From positions 1-64,000 of the forward strand of contig CAJNAR010000145.1 in assembly GCA_905220665.1 (NCBI GenBank): DNA of 64,000 bases. Direction: 5' to 3'. The position numbers and the translations under genes are program-made. Below, piece by piece: positions 49,057 through 61,027 of the stretch (position 1 is the stretch's first letter; every line of letters begins with the position of its first letter). Below the pieces are notes generated by a model. It did no database searches, was not told the DNA's origin, and worked only from the letters and a program-made list of their open reading frames with translations. The stretch is from Albugo candida. Lineage: Eukaryota > Oomycota > Peronosporomycetes > Albuginales > Albuginaceae.

Positions 49057-50116
49057 TCATGATATTTCTGGTTTGACTCCCTCTGCAAAATGATAGGCTG
49101 ATTTGGGAATACCAACTGCTGGAGGAACTCTTACGTTTGCATCACATTTCATTTCCTCCACTAACATTTGAAACTCTGGTTGATATGAACTTTTAAAGAA
49201 AATTATATGCAAGTTCATCCCAATCAAGCGCTCTAACTGCTGCCGTATTGTAGACACAGGAAGAAGGATGCACTGCTGTAGAAAGCTTATGAATATGGTC
49301 GCTATTAGCTCGGCTAAGCTCCTGTACAATCAACATTCAAGATTACCAATTTTCACATGATAGACGAGTGCACAATCTGTTATGTTACCCGTTTTGCAAG
49401 TAGACCATGTGAAGAGATATGATTGACAGTTGATTTTTCAAATATCCGAAAACGGCCGAGTTAGATTTGACCATCTTGAATTGTAAGACTGTAAATGACA
49501 TGGGACATCTCGCGACTGGCATATCGGTGTGTGAAAGGGTCGAACTTAAGCTTCGCATAATAGCAGAGTGTTTTGCATCTTTGGTGAGCGCACTGGTAAT
49601 ACATGAGTGCATGTTTGGAAGAAGACAAAAGCCGAACCTTACTTTTTCATATCCTATTACCGGAAACATGCATTAGAATACGGATTCAACGTTCCACGAA
49701 AGCTAATTGTTAAAAAACCGCGACCAACCACCATTACTATCTCATCACTAAAACTCCTGTTAACCAAGTCAGAACTAGAAATTATGGTTTCGTCTTCGTC
49801 ATCTGAATGAGTAGCTTCATATCCTATATTGAATTTACAGCGCGTTTGATTGCTAAGCCAAAGTAGCATGTCACAATCTAAATTGCTGTCTCTTGAAGAA
49901 ATCTTGCGCGTCAGCGGCTCGTGGAGATAAAAACGTTTTAGTCCTAATTCCAAAGCGACTTTAGCCTGTCGATAACCTCATTGGAGTCCACATCGCCGAG
50001 TCTCCTTGTGAATGATTAACCTTTGAAACGTCTTTCAGATCGAACGAGATAAGTAGTCTTCTCGAATATAATTTTATCTTCCTCAATGGAATAAATACCA
50101 AACTGAAATATACCAT
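49057..50116 (-). pseudogene. Candidate CCG-family remnant F
   Basis: From the ATG at 50116 the minus strand reads a hydrophobic start (MVYFSLVFIPL). In a shifted frame (49953 onward) comes VALELGLKRFYLHEP, then a Cys-bearing CDMLLWLSNQTRC and an acidic run. ELGLKRFYL lines up with SLGIKQLSL of gene C, the stretch just after the CX2CX5G cysteines. The two leading cysteines are not present. Later frames (49669-49385 and 49329-49057) have a few cysteines but no clear match. It may be an old member that has lost its motif or a chance resemblance. It lies about 210 bp from the 3' end of a LINE. Confidence 0.35.
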
Positions 50117-50329
50117 GATGAAAGTCTGCCTCCTTTTCAACACCGATCATGATGAAAATTTCAATCTTTCCACCTCAAAACGACTAAGGCCAGAGCACCC
50201 ACGTTTTTTTGCATTTCTGGAATCTTCGTCGCATACGTACTGCCTGCCACCAACTTCAAGCAAGCAAGATATGGTGGAAATATCGCTCTTCAGGGTCAAA
50301 CTCGTAATTACCTTATTGAACTTACATCA

Positions 50330-51500
50330 GTTGAAGGTGTCTATACAACTAGAATTAGACTAAGTGACTTCTCGAGTTGCCTAAGCTATCTTGAATACCA
50401 AATATACATAGAAAACGTTTCGTGAATATACCTCTGAGAGATCAGAATATGTTCTCTCGTTGATAGTCGTGGATTGCGGTAGGATCACTCCCCACAATAC
50501 GAAATTGTTTAGCGTGTTAAGAATAGGAAGTTGTGGAAATTGTCCAAATGTACAGTCTTTTGCGAACTGGTGTGCGCAACACTAGACCGAACCGAGCCAT
50601 CCCACTAGGAATAGGATCTGACTTCCCCTTCCATTTCTACTTATCTGTGCCGTACCAGCAGCAATGATTTTCGACTCCAAAAAAATCCACCGAATGATTT
50701 ATTGCATTGCTAGTTGATCGAGTACATTTACAAGCCGAATGCGTTCATCTTGGTCGGAACGCTGTCTTCGAAAGTACCGCATGTGCTCGCTAAACGTGCT
50801 GTACATCACGGAAAGTGCTAGAGATGTCGAAGTTGGTGATCGCTGATGGAAAAAACGACGATTCCTATATGTGCAGACGAAGTGCAGCGGCACCGTTTGC
50901 AAGCCACAGATCTGATATAATTTACTGATATTCTGTCCAATCCGATCGTAGTGCTGGTACAATTGCACAACCGATATGCGTCCAACGCGGTCGGGAAGAG
51001 AAAAACTGATCCCCAACTAGTGAGAAACTCCATCCATAATTGTGGCCTCGGATTGCACTCTTGAAAGAGATGTTAATCGGATTGGACTGCACCACACGAA
51101 GGCTGCTGGGACAATATAATGTCAGTCTGAATATACATCGAAAACGTGAAACTAGATCGAACTGGCATTATCCTAAATACTAGACGAAACTGCAGGTCCT
51201 CGAAAATGGTTAAAAGACGCTTCCGGAGGTGGCGGAATGTAGCGAGAAATGTTCCAACTCGTCCTGAATCCATTGTATGCAATCTCTTCCGTGATGACCA
51301 ATGTGCTGACATCGAGTGACTTTTGATTGATTCGGGAGGTCTTCAGATTATTCGTGTGCTCTGTACTCCCATATAAATCAATCTGATGCATACGTTAGGT
51401 TGGAGCCAAGTGATGAGACGAATAGTCGAGTGGATACGCTATAGTATTTGAATGACTGTACTGTAAAGTTAATTTCAAAGGACATCAAGCACTCTGAGAC
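50330..51500 (-). mobile_element. LINE remnant, 3' part (L2 copy)
   Basis: The 3' end at 50330 aligns with those at 28196 and 61028. Minus-strand fragments match the C-terminal part of the element at 61028-63481. LQFRLVFRIMPVRSSF near 51180 corresponds to LRLTYSILPVRSRF. YRNRRFFHQ ... VMYSTFSEHMRYFRRQ near 50860-50750 corresponds to DRNRRLFD ... VINSTFSAHIRFYQPQ. The plus strand at 51400-51500 also aligns with 29216-29320 of the first copy. No reverse-transcriptase core is present, which is consistent with strong 5' truncation. Confidence 0.65.
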
Positions 51501-54500
51501 CCGATACGCGTTTCTTTTCGTAGTCGATGCATACCGGTACTTCAAAGAGGAGAAGTTGATTCTATTATCAATATAAGAGATTTATTCGAGAAATGAGATC
51601 AATTTGCTATGGACGATAAAAGCAAAGCCAATAGCTTCTATATATTTCTTGGCAGTTATCGTTTTTGTAGGACTTCATCGAAATGAAAATTGATCCACCT
51701 TCTGAGCTTTATCCTCTTCGAAAAACTGCAGATCGTTTTTTCACGACATTTGTATTACAACATGTTTATTTACATTTCGATTGACTAAACACGCTATCAT
51801 ATCTCCCAAATTTGTTCTCTTCAATCGAGGTTGGAAACTTACCTGCAAATACTTTCCTAAAAACAACTCTGCTATAGATATGGATCATTGCATATCTGAC
51901 TTGCGTATCCTTAAAATTGTCTTTCTAGCTCCTAAAACCTCCAGGGTGAGAAAAAAAAGAAATCCTGTTGGGATGCAAGTAATCCATAATGCGGTATTCT
52001 TCACATGATACAAGGTCTGCTTATATTCTTTCTGTCACGGTCGAGTACCGAACAGAAGGACTAGCTAATATTTATGCTGAAGAACATGCCGTATAGAAGT
52101 TGAGGTTTTACGACATAGATACGAGCATTTTAAAGCGCGGTCTCATTGCTTTTCACAGACTTGCCCTATAGGAAAATGGTCTTTTGTTCATTTTACTTTG
52201 TTGCTTTGAGAGAAGCAAGACAAAGAGATTGACTTGAGTATTTTTTTTCTAGTCAGTTGTGTGTCAGTATGCTATCATGCCTCAACGACTCGATGAGCTT
52301 CACGACCAAGAGATATTTTTGTCCGTATATTCTTATAAAAAACAACAATGGCTACAGAATTAAAAAAATAACTTGAAAAAAGTGGTGAGTGTGAAATATG
52401 GATTTCTTCAACGTCCATTTTAACGAACACATCAGGGTCGTAACGATAACTTCCTGCGCTCAATTTTCGAGTAGTTTTTTTCAAATACCTTTCTATCGTC
52501 TAGAGAAAAACTTGATGTTGTCTACCAAAGATGTTCGTGATTTTAACGAGTAAGTTCCCAGTCCACCAGAAAGACGTTGAGATGCAGGAATATTTATAGT
52601 TAAAGATGTAGCTTGCAGGGCAAAATAGTCGAAAAGATGTAGTTAGGGCTATAAAAGAAATAATGTGGTAAACTGCGATTCCTACTAAACAAGGGTACTT
52701 TGAGGTTCAGCCCACTCACTTGAGAGAATGGTCAAGCACACTAACCCATAACACTATTCGAAGCATATATTACAGCATAAGTGTATACTACAAGATTCAG
52801 AACCCCATCGTTCCATTAGTTGTGTGCATTGAAAATAGTCATAAGAATGTCTTAGCTTCAATACTTGACATTTCATCGCATAAAACATACTATCAGAGTT
52901 TAGTGCGAATTGTTATGATTTGGTTTTATAAAGACAACATCTTGTTGTACAGTCCCCAAAAATAATAATCAAAACCAACGCTAGAGAGGAAAGCAGCATT
53001 GGAAGTACATGACTACTTTGAAAAGAAGGCTGACGCGGTTACAAACGCATTTGTGGATCCTATTTGAGAGTGGAGATTTAGAAGCTGAAAAGTACAAACG
53101 AAAAGACGTCATCATCACAAGTAGCTACATGAAAATAGAACAGTCCGTTGGATTCCTCGAGCTCGGATGCACTTTGACAAGAGTAGAAAGCGATAAACGC
53201 GGAGATAAAATACACGATCTGCTTCTATGGAATCCTTTTTTTTAGGTGTCATTACTCACACGAAAGAGACATTTCAAACGAGAGTTCTATCTTGTACCAG
53301 CAACAATGATAATGCATTAATTTAAGGCATTTTCTCGATCTTCGACACAGAATAGTAAATTAAAGCTGAGACACTGATTTGTATTACCAAAGTGAGCGCA
53401 CAACTGTGGAACCTCGAGCACCAAGAGGCCAATTCGAATTGCATGAAAAGTTTCCGACTTCAACGTAGTAGAAGGGTAGAACATGACTAAACTTGACGAG
53501 CATTTTGCAAGCATGCATCAGATCTAGAAGGCAAATCGGGCAAAATGCTTTGCGGTAATGAAACGAATTATGATTGGACTGTGAGAATCATCTGAAAAGC
53601 TCAGACATGAACAATTAACAGCCAAAGATAATGCTACCGCGCGTTTTTTAGCTGTTTCAATATAAAGTGTCCGAGGTGTGAGACTAAGAAGAACCAGAAA
53701 CTCAAATTCTCAAAGCCCACAAAAAGAATGAGGATTTCGACATCTATCTAACAGCGGATACAGCAGCCAGATATGTCAATAGCCAAAGCGATTGGAACTG
53801 TGGTAAGCGAGTAGCGAAGTCTATTTGTTTCAATGTGATAATTTTTATCGGGAATTTATAAATCGACGCACCTCCCGTCTGATTGGTTGTCGGGTGTCTT
53901 CTTCGTGTATGTAAGACCCGACACGGTTCTAACTTGGTCTAAACACGTAGAATGCGTAAAAGCTACATAAACTACTATGGCTAACTTTTTTTTTCCGGTG
54001 AAGCCCGGCTGCAGAAGAAGTCAGATATAGACTCTTTTGGCATGATCCAAGTAGACCCTCAACCCTAACCACCGAACATCCATCGTGGTTATCTTCACGT
54101 GATTGTTCCAGGTATCGGTTTTTGTGAGAAATTCCAGCAGGGTGATAGACTATCATATACAATAAACGATTTATGCGCCCTTGTCACCTTAAGATATCCG
54201 ATTTCTACTCAAAAAGTGTTCTTGGATGAATTATGACATTGGGTGAGCTTTCACCAAGAGCATGTCAAAATGTGTGCAACGCGAAACCGCATCTAGATCA
54301 AGAGCGAAGGTAGGAGCAAGGATATCCTGAATTNTAGTTTTAAAGAAAAGTCTAGTAAAACAACAAATTACCCTGCTTGATTTCTCTTCACAATTGTCAT
54401 ATAGGTAACACGAAGCCAATCGCTGTGATTTATGTGAGAGCCAAAAAAAAACATTTACTTGCAAATGAATCATCTGACTAGTGCCCTGTTCATGACAAGA

Positions 54501-55106
54501 CTACTGCAGTTGAAACTATATATGGATTCGAGAAACCTAGGGTAGCCCTATCAAAATGAATGGGTTGCTGGCTTATCGTAAGTTCTGATTAATGACTCCA
54601 TTTTATAACACGTAAGGTAATTGCACACAAACGCGTGTGATTGGTTCCAAATGTTACCAAGCTTCAAAACTAAAGCACCCAAAGTCACTTTCACGATTAT
54701 GCAAATCGGTCCTGTGTCCAGCTTCTCGCCGTTTTAGTGTCAATTTATGAAAATTCACAAACGAAATATTTACGAACATTTTCAGGGCATCTCAACTTGA
54801 AGGCTTAAACCAAATAAAAGATAGCATCGTTCGACCAATGCCTCGTTCCATATGTCAGAAGACATAAGATTTAGTTTTGAATCAAGCGAACAAGTCTTAT
54901 ATAGTGCGGGGCATCTGTAACCATCAACTCTTCAAGGGTTCTTTCAGGCTGTATCACAGCCAGTCAGATTTATCCTGATCAAAATTTGGCTCTGTCACAG
55001 GGAACGAGAGATAAAAAGCTTGAAGATTACAGACTCAGATTTCTTTTTGGATTATTTTTGGCGAAGATGTGGGAATTGTACAGCCGAGAAATTCCAAGGG
55101 ATTCGG
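51501..55106. other. AT-rich stretch, no gene recognised
   Basis: About 3.6 kb has only short ORFs (65-81 codons). A small imperfect inverted repeat lies near 53888-53923 (TGTCGGGTGTCTT ... AAGACCCGACA). One ambiguous base is at 54334. The N-terminal part of pseudogene D would be expected near 54900-55106 and was not clearly found. Confidence 0.35.
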
Positions 55107-57645
55107 CTCGGGCAGCAACGTTTTGGCCGGCCAAAATAAAACTCCAAAATATGATAGCCAATCAGAGGACGCCCAGTCTTCCATTGTAGCCAGCCAAATT
55201 GCCCAACGTCTAAATTCACTTTCCTCCTGTTTGAACAGTCGACCCTCGCTGCTATTTCTTTAGAAATACAATCAAAGATCATATGTACACTTCCATTCAT
55301 CAGTTCCACCAATCACATTGATGTCCGTCATGATAGATCTGGGAACTCGACGGTGGAATCGGTACTTCTTCACGGCGTATTCAGCGGCCTTCCCTGTCAA
55401 AACCTTCCAATATACATCCATATATCGAAGACAGTTCTGTGCTTGGAGTCAAATGGTTTCGAGGGGTATGGATCAAAGAGCCTTAGGAACTGTGCTAACC
55501 AGGCCTTTCCAGCTGTAGTCACCGTTTTCCCGAGCATAGCTCTTGGAAGCACCCCAGAAGCTCTCTATGAAGTTTGACTCAGAGTGAAACTTTGGATAAA
55601 ATATAATCATGTGTCTAACAGTAATGATTACTTCTTCCATCATGCCTTTCTGCTCCATGAATTCATGATCGTAATCAATCGTATTTCATGCACAGCACAT
55701 TGTTGAGCCAAGGCACTTGTCATTGAAACGGAGGTGCATTGCATCTTTCCACAGTTCCCTCTCAGTTAAAACCACTTTCAATCCTTTGGCAACCCTGAAA
55801 GAGATAGAAGGATTAGAAAACATGATTCAATGGATAAGATTTCAACTCAATCGCTCTTTCACCTCGAAGAGTAACATCAGGATGAGTTTCAGGGAAACAC
55901 ATTGGATGAACTGTGCCATCTTTCATTCTCCAATCATCAGTAGCAAATACAGCATGACTTGCATCATTGTCAAATGCAAAGAGGACTTTGGATGTGGGGT
56001 ACTGTGACTCAAAAATTGGAATTGCACGATCTCACACCTGTTTGAAAACATCTTCACAAGTCCACCACCCATCATAATTCTTGCCAGTATGCATAATAAC
56101 ACACGCTTACTTTGGGACGCTGGGATGCTCGAGCTACTTCAGATCACTCAGTGATAGGCGACCCCCAACATCAGATAAGAGTTCGATGACATGGATTGAC
56201 CTTCCCACTCCTTTTTTTCGAAGTGGTTGCTGCCATTCTGCAGCCATAGATTTTTCTGACCATCATGTGCTGCAAAAGTGTTTTCATCTTGTGTTAACAG
56301 AATCATCTGCTCTCCCACTGGCCAGGTTTTAATCTCCATCTCCTTCATTGAGAATACTGATATCTGCACTTCAAGATCCGCCATGCGCTTCACGTAGATA
56401 GTACGGAATCCAAGAACGTCGAAGCGTTTATGACCATTGACGAAGATTCCTTTGCGAGCTTCAAAATACTGTATTCCCAGTATCTGCATCCATCAGATTG
56501 GGGAGTTACCAAAAATAATTTTGGTGTCCCTGTATTGCGATATTGTGATGATTGACATGATCGGTGAATTCAGGGGGGCCAATTGTGCACTCGTTCTGAC
56601 GGAGATACAATCGGACTCTGGCAAGAACATCTTCATCCATCAAATGGATGCGTAACGTGATAAGTTGGACTTACTTGCTGTTCGAAAGATCACCAGTGGC
56701 GAGATACATGGTTGCCTAAGTGCGAAGCAATCGCGAAAACGATGATTCTTTCTCGACTTCCTGGAAAATGAATTCCGTGGCTTGAAGCTTCTCAACAAAT
56801 GAAGCATGATGTAAATAATGGTATGTTAATACAAAAATACACTCACGCAAATAATTAGTCTCAACTTACAAGATAGTCTTTTCAAAGGAAACGGAAATAA
56901 GATGTTATAGCATCCAGTCGTGCACGTTGAGCTTTGCTGGTTGTCTGTTTGTCCTCCAGGTATAGTTTCAGCATTGCAGAGGTACGGTGTCTCTCGGCCT
57001 TGTCATCAATTTCGTTATCCTTCTCATCCTCGTCATCATTGTTCCTGCTTTCGTTCCATTGTCTAGTCTTTCCTGTGCATCTCAATTCATAACTTGAAAG
57101 TATGTCTCGAGTCGGCGAGAACCAAGTGCAGAATTGCGGTTTTCTGCACATTTTGGTCGTCGAGTACAGCTCTAGTTCCCAATGTACCGACCTGGACGGT
57201 TAGAAATTGTGTGTAATTTCGGTGCTGCAAAGTCCGCCTCATTATCAGTGAAAGCCTCAGCGTCTTCGACCTCAAGCTCCGAATCTTCTTCCACCTCCAC
57301 ATCAGTAGGTTAGAAATCTGGCTCATTAATCGGGAGGTTGGGAAGTTCTCTCTCAGAATTGTTAGGTTAGCATATCGCTCCAACAGCCTCAATTTGAAGT
57401 TTTTTTGATGCTCTGGCCAGTTTGAGCTGCTGTGAACGTTTTTTGGGTGGTGTAATTGCGGTTGTGGGTTGCAATTAGAAATGGAAGGTGAACGCGAAAA
57501 CGAAAATAACCAGGAATATATTCTAATTTATTTTGGCATTGAGCTACAGTAATCCTGATTGGCTGACAAAGAGGTTATTGTAACGTTAGAAGTATGGGCT
57601 GCGTAAAATTAAAAATTCTAAATTTGGCCGAAAAAGTCAGGAGGT
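55107..57645 (-). mobile_element. DDE-transposase DNA transposon, copy 2 (decayed)
   Basis: The right end (about 57600-57645) is a close match to the left end of copy 1. The left end (about 55107-55165) has GGCCGGCCAAAAT, CTCCAAAAT and the subterminal GCCAATCA. Minus-strand frames give in order: an acidic N-terminal region with DDEDEKDNEIDD (57392-56882); GIFVNGHKRFDVLG and LLTQDENTFAAHDGQKN (56489-56300, with the first catalytic Asp in QDE); a Trp/Lys-rich step; then GMMEEV, HMIIFYPKFHSESNFIESFWG (55650-55560, last catalytic Glu kept) and RYMDVYWKV with AAEYAVKKYRFHRRVP (55430-55340). Several stops and frame changes are present. It interrupts pseudogene D. Confidence 0.75.
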
Positions 57646-59441
57646 GATGGTTATAGGTGTCCCGTACTGTATCCTCTACTGGTTTGGAGGACGTCATCCA
57701 AATCCGGTAAGAGCTATTCTTACTTATTGCAATAAGAGGGATGTATGCTCTGTATTATGTCATTCGACCGAAGCACACGTTTGAAGATCCAATTCAAAGC
57801 ATTTCGCATCAAATCACCGCTAGAGGCGAACTAAATTTGATCTATAAAAGTATTCATCTTTTACAAAATCGATGCTCTTTGCAGAGAAGGAGGGAAAACC
57901 GCTCGCTGGATCCTGAATTTTCGACAACGGAAACATGTGAGGTCACCATTGATACAAACAAACAGAATTAGAATCTCAAATTTTCGGACATAAGAAGGAG
58001 GTAAACGTCAATGATCTCGGCAATCACGACCTTGAATCTCCTGCAGTTATGATGCAAGCTAGACAAATGCCAAATGTCAGAAACCTGATAATGTTGAAAC
58101 ATGAAAAGTCGGTAATACCTTCCCTCCTCGCTGTAATGCTTGGTTATACTCCAGTTTCTACAAGAAGCTGTGTGTCAAGAATGTCTGGATATCCACAGTG
58201 AATCACTAACTATTCGAAGATACCTAGCCATGTACAGAGAGGCAAAAGGTTCGTCTGAGCTGTGCTTCTTTCGTAGAATACACAAAATCGTCAGTAATCA
58301 TTATAACTGCGAGGAAACGTTCTGCTCACTAATCCAAGGATGAGACTCAAGCGACTTCAAAAAAAAGTTCAGTATTTCTTGTTTGCATCAGTATGCCTGA
58401 AAACAAACTATTCAATCAGTAGTCATGGATGGGAAACTCAAGATAATCGAAGAAATCCAAAACATCCTGAATTATGCTGCCGATAAAAAGATGGCAAGAA
58501 CTACTCGGAGATCGGTCGCAACCATTATAATTTTCACTCAGATAGACACACTGCTTCAACCAAATGAGCCCGTCTGCATCAAAACTGCTTCGTCAGTCAA
58601 CTCAATCTTAGATGGTGTTGAAGTATTCCCAGAAATTTATCGGAGCTCGTCTGTTTGTCATTTCATCGATTAGGTATGCAATGATCTGATGGATTCTGCA
58701 GAGACAACACAAGATTGCGGATTATCATGTACCGTCACAGTACTAAGCCAAAACGATTGCGATATATATCTTAGTACCCACATGACGACCACAAAAATGT
58801 ATGTGAAACCAACAAAGGTACATTATATTCACGATAAATCTGTTTTTGTCTTCATACCGTTTCACACGATTTCGAAAAGAAATTACTGTTCCAACCGCTT
58901 GGGGGATTTCTTTTCTGAGCTTCACAGCATCCAAAAGTTTACTGGCTATCGATAAACTCACTCTTAATTGACACTTCAGTACTTGATGCACGTTTCATGT
59001 AGCTTTTACTTCAAAAATCTGAAGTGCCCGTCAGTCCTCATAACTGTGAAATAATTCAAAGGGTCCTTGTAGAATTCCGCTTTAAGTACCAATCCTTCAT
59101 TTAGAAGCTTCATCAAATGCAGGAGATCAAACTACCATACACAAGTTTACTGTAGACCGCATTTCAGTGGTTTTGTGGTCCCGTCGAAATCATCTTACTT
59201 CTCGCACTCTAACCATGTTAGCAGCCTTCCGGTGCAACGACGATCCAGCAATATCCCAAGTATTTGGCGTAATGGTTGGAATATGGCATTTGTGCATCAT
59301 TGATGCGAAAAGTCAAAGCACTTTTTTTGTATCAGTTGCCTTGTGCAACAAAGAGAGTTATACCTGGTTTACTATGACGAATCAACTACAGAAGGTATGT
59401 TTGGATGCGTCAGGCACCACAATAACAATAATGAGGGCTAG
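57646..59441 (+). pseudogene. CCG-type secreted protein, pseudogene D, 5' end cut by transposon
   Basis: Directly after the transposon end the plus strand reads GGRHPNPVRAILTYCNKRDVC, which aligns with NGRHSDLVRTFTLRCNSEYTC of gene C, the second half of module 1. The signal peptide and the CX2CX5G half are missing. A frameshift leads to IYKSIHLLQN (C: VDKSLHRITK). Then 58140-58343 holds CQECLDIHSESL ... NCEETFC. 58425-58673 matches the region before module 3. 58689-58955 holds DCGLSC ... NDCDIYLSTH and MYVKPTKVHYIHDKS (C: MYERPSKPEYNHEKS). The last recognisable piece, VYYDESTTEG, then a one-base-shifted Y-x-WMR, ends at 59441. It is the closest relative of gene C here, broken by at least five disruptions. 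Confidence 0.85.
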
Positions 59442-61011
59442 ATGATGGCTTGATGTGATCTTAAGTATTGACGTCCACAACACTCCAGGGGCGCATATCA
59501 TCGCTGATATAAAGATGTTCAAAATTCTCGTCATATCATAGCTCTGTGCACGAATTCTCGGATACGCATGGTTCCAGCAGATCGGCACGGTTCAAGCGCA
59601 ACCAAACGTACCCAACAAAATGTCTTTCAGGTTCGTATGAGAGAAAAAACCTTCGGTACGAAGTATCAGTCATCTAGTACATGCTCTTGTATTTGTTGCG
59701 ACGCATGCGACCATCAGAGCAGGACGATTACTTAACGTTTTGCGCGGAGTAATATTGAATCTAAGTGAAGGCCAAACGCTTTCCATTCGTGGCCCAACAT
59801 TTGTCATTGTCTTCTCGTTTATTATCATACCTCCTGGATTAGCTTCTAAATTACGATCGTGCATTTTGCAGACTTGTTTGGGAAAAAGCTGCAGCGTTCT
59901 GAATTAGTATATGTGACCGCAACTACGTATTACAAGTAATATTGCCGGCTAGGCGTTCAGGTTCTTGATACTTCTCCATAGACTCGAATCTGTTGAATGC
60001 GTTCGTTCAGAACCCTCAGTTATTGGATCTAGATTTTTTTTGACACACTTGACACATGATTCGTATTTGGAAATGGGATCAGAAGCGAGAACACAGAGGT
60101 TTGTTTCTGGTTCTATTTCCTTAGGCATCCATAATTATGGATACTTTATAAGGTTGATTTTATATTCGGTTCGGTAATATTTGCAAAACGAACGGACATT
60201 AGATGGAGCATGAATATTTGAGCCAGTAAATTTTCGAAAGCATCGCATAATGACACCTGTGCCTAAGGACAAATCAATATAAACTACTTGCTTTGTTAAT
60301 GAAATCTCTCACAAGAAGAAACTTTTTTCTCTCAACCTCTTCTTTAACCAAGCAATTCAGAAATCTGAGTCGGCTCGATTGGCTTGTTTCTACGCTTAGG
60401 CAAGCTATTTCGCTCTGATCGAGAAACGTTTCTATATCTATGATATCCTGGCTAACATAGAGAGGTTCCGGTTCTTTATCTGTCTCAATCTTTGAACAAA
60501 CTTTGACTTCAAGACGTGATATTACAACCGAAAAATAAATATCTGCTTCCGTTGAACTACGCATTCGAATATAATCGTGCCTCATCATCTCTATTTGATT
60601 CCTTTCAACAGCGCCTCCATAATGCAATGATTGTTCGTTCTGAGGGAACCAGAGATTGAGATTGTAACAAAAAGTACAAGACAGTGACTCCAGGCTGGTA
60701 CAATAATTGTGCTCGCAAGCTTTTTGTATACTTACGGAGCCATAAAGCTCGTAAATGCAAACACGGATATAAAGCCTTCTCTTGGGGTTTTGAACGTATA
60801 TGTGCGGAATGCAAATGCTGTGCTATGAACGGCTCAACATCGTCCGCATTGGAATTTTCTCGTTTCATATCAAAAGCAACGATCAACTGGTTGTGAGGCT
60901 GGAAGAATTGGTCGAGGCTCCTCCAAATATTCTTTCATGAGTGGTATTAGTAGAACGAGTTGTTGATGTATCGATCGCATTTCTTGTTATCAGGTTCACT
61001 TCGCTTTTCAA

Positions 61012-61027
61012 CGCGTGGTTTGACCTA
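61012..61027. repeat. Target-site duplication, left copy
   Basis: CGCGTGGTTTGACCTA, 16 bp, is identical to 63482-63497 and flanks the LINE exactly at the point where homology to B is interrupted. Confidence 0.9.

Noticed and set aside
49385..49669. 94-codon minus-strand ORF as an independent gene
   Set aside because: It overlaps candidate remnant F, begins without a clear signal, and an equally long plus-strand frame covers the same bases.
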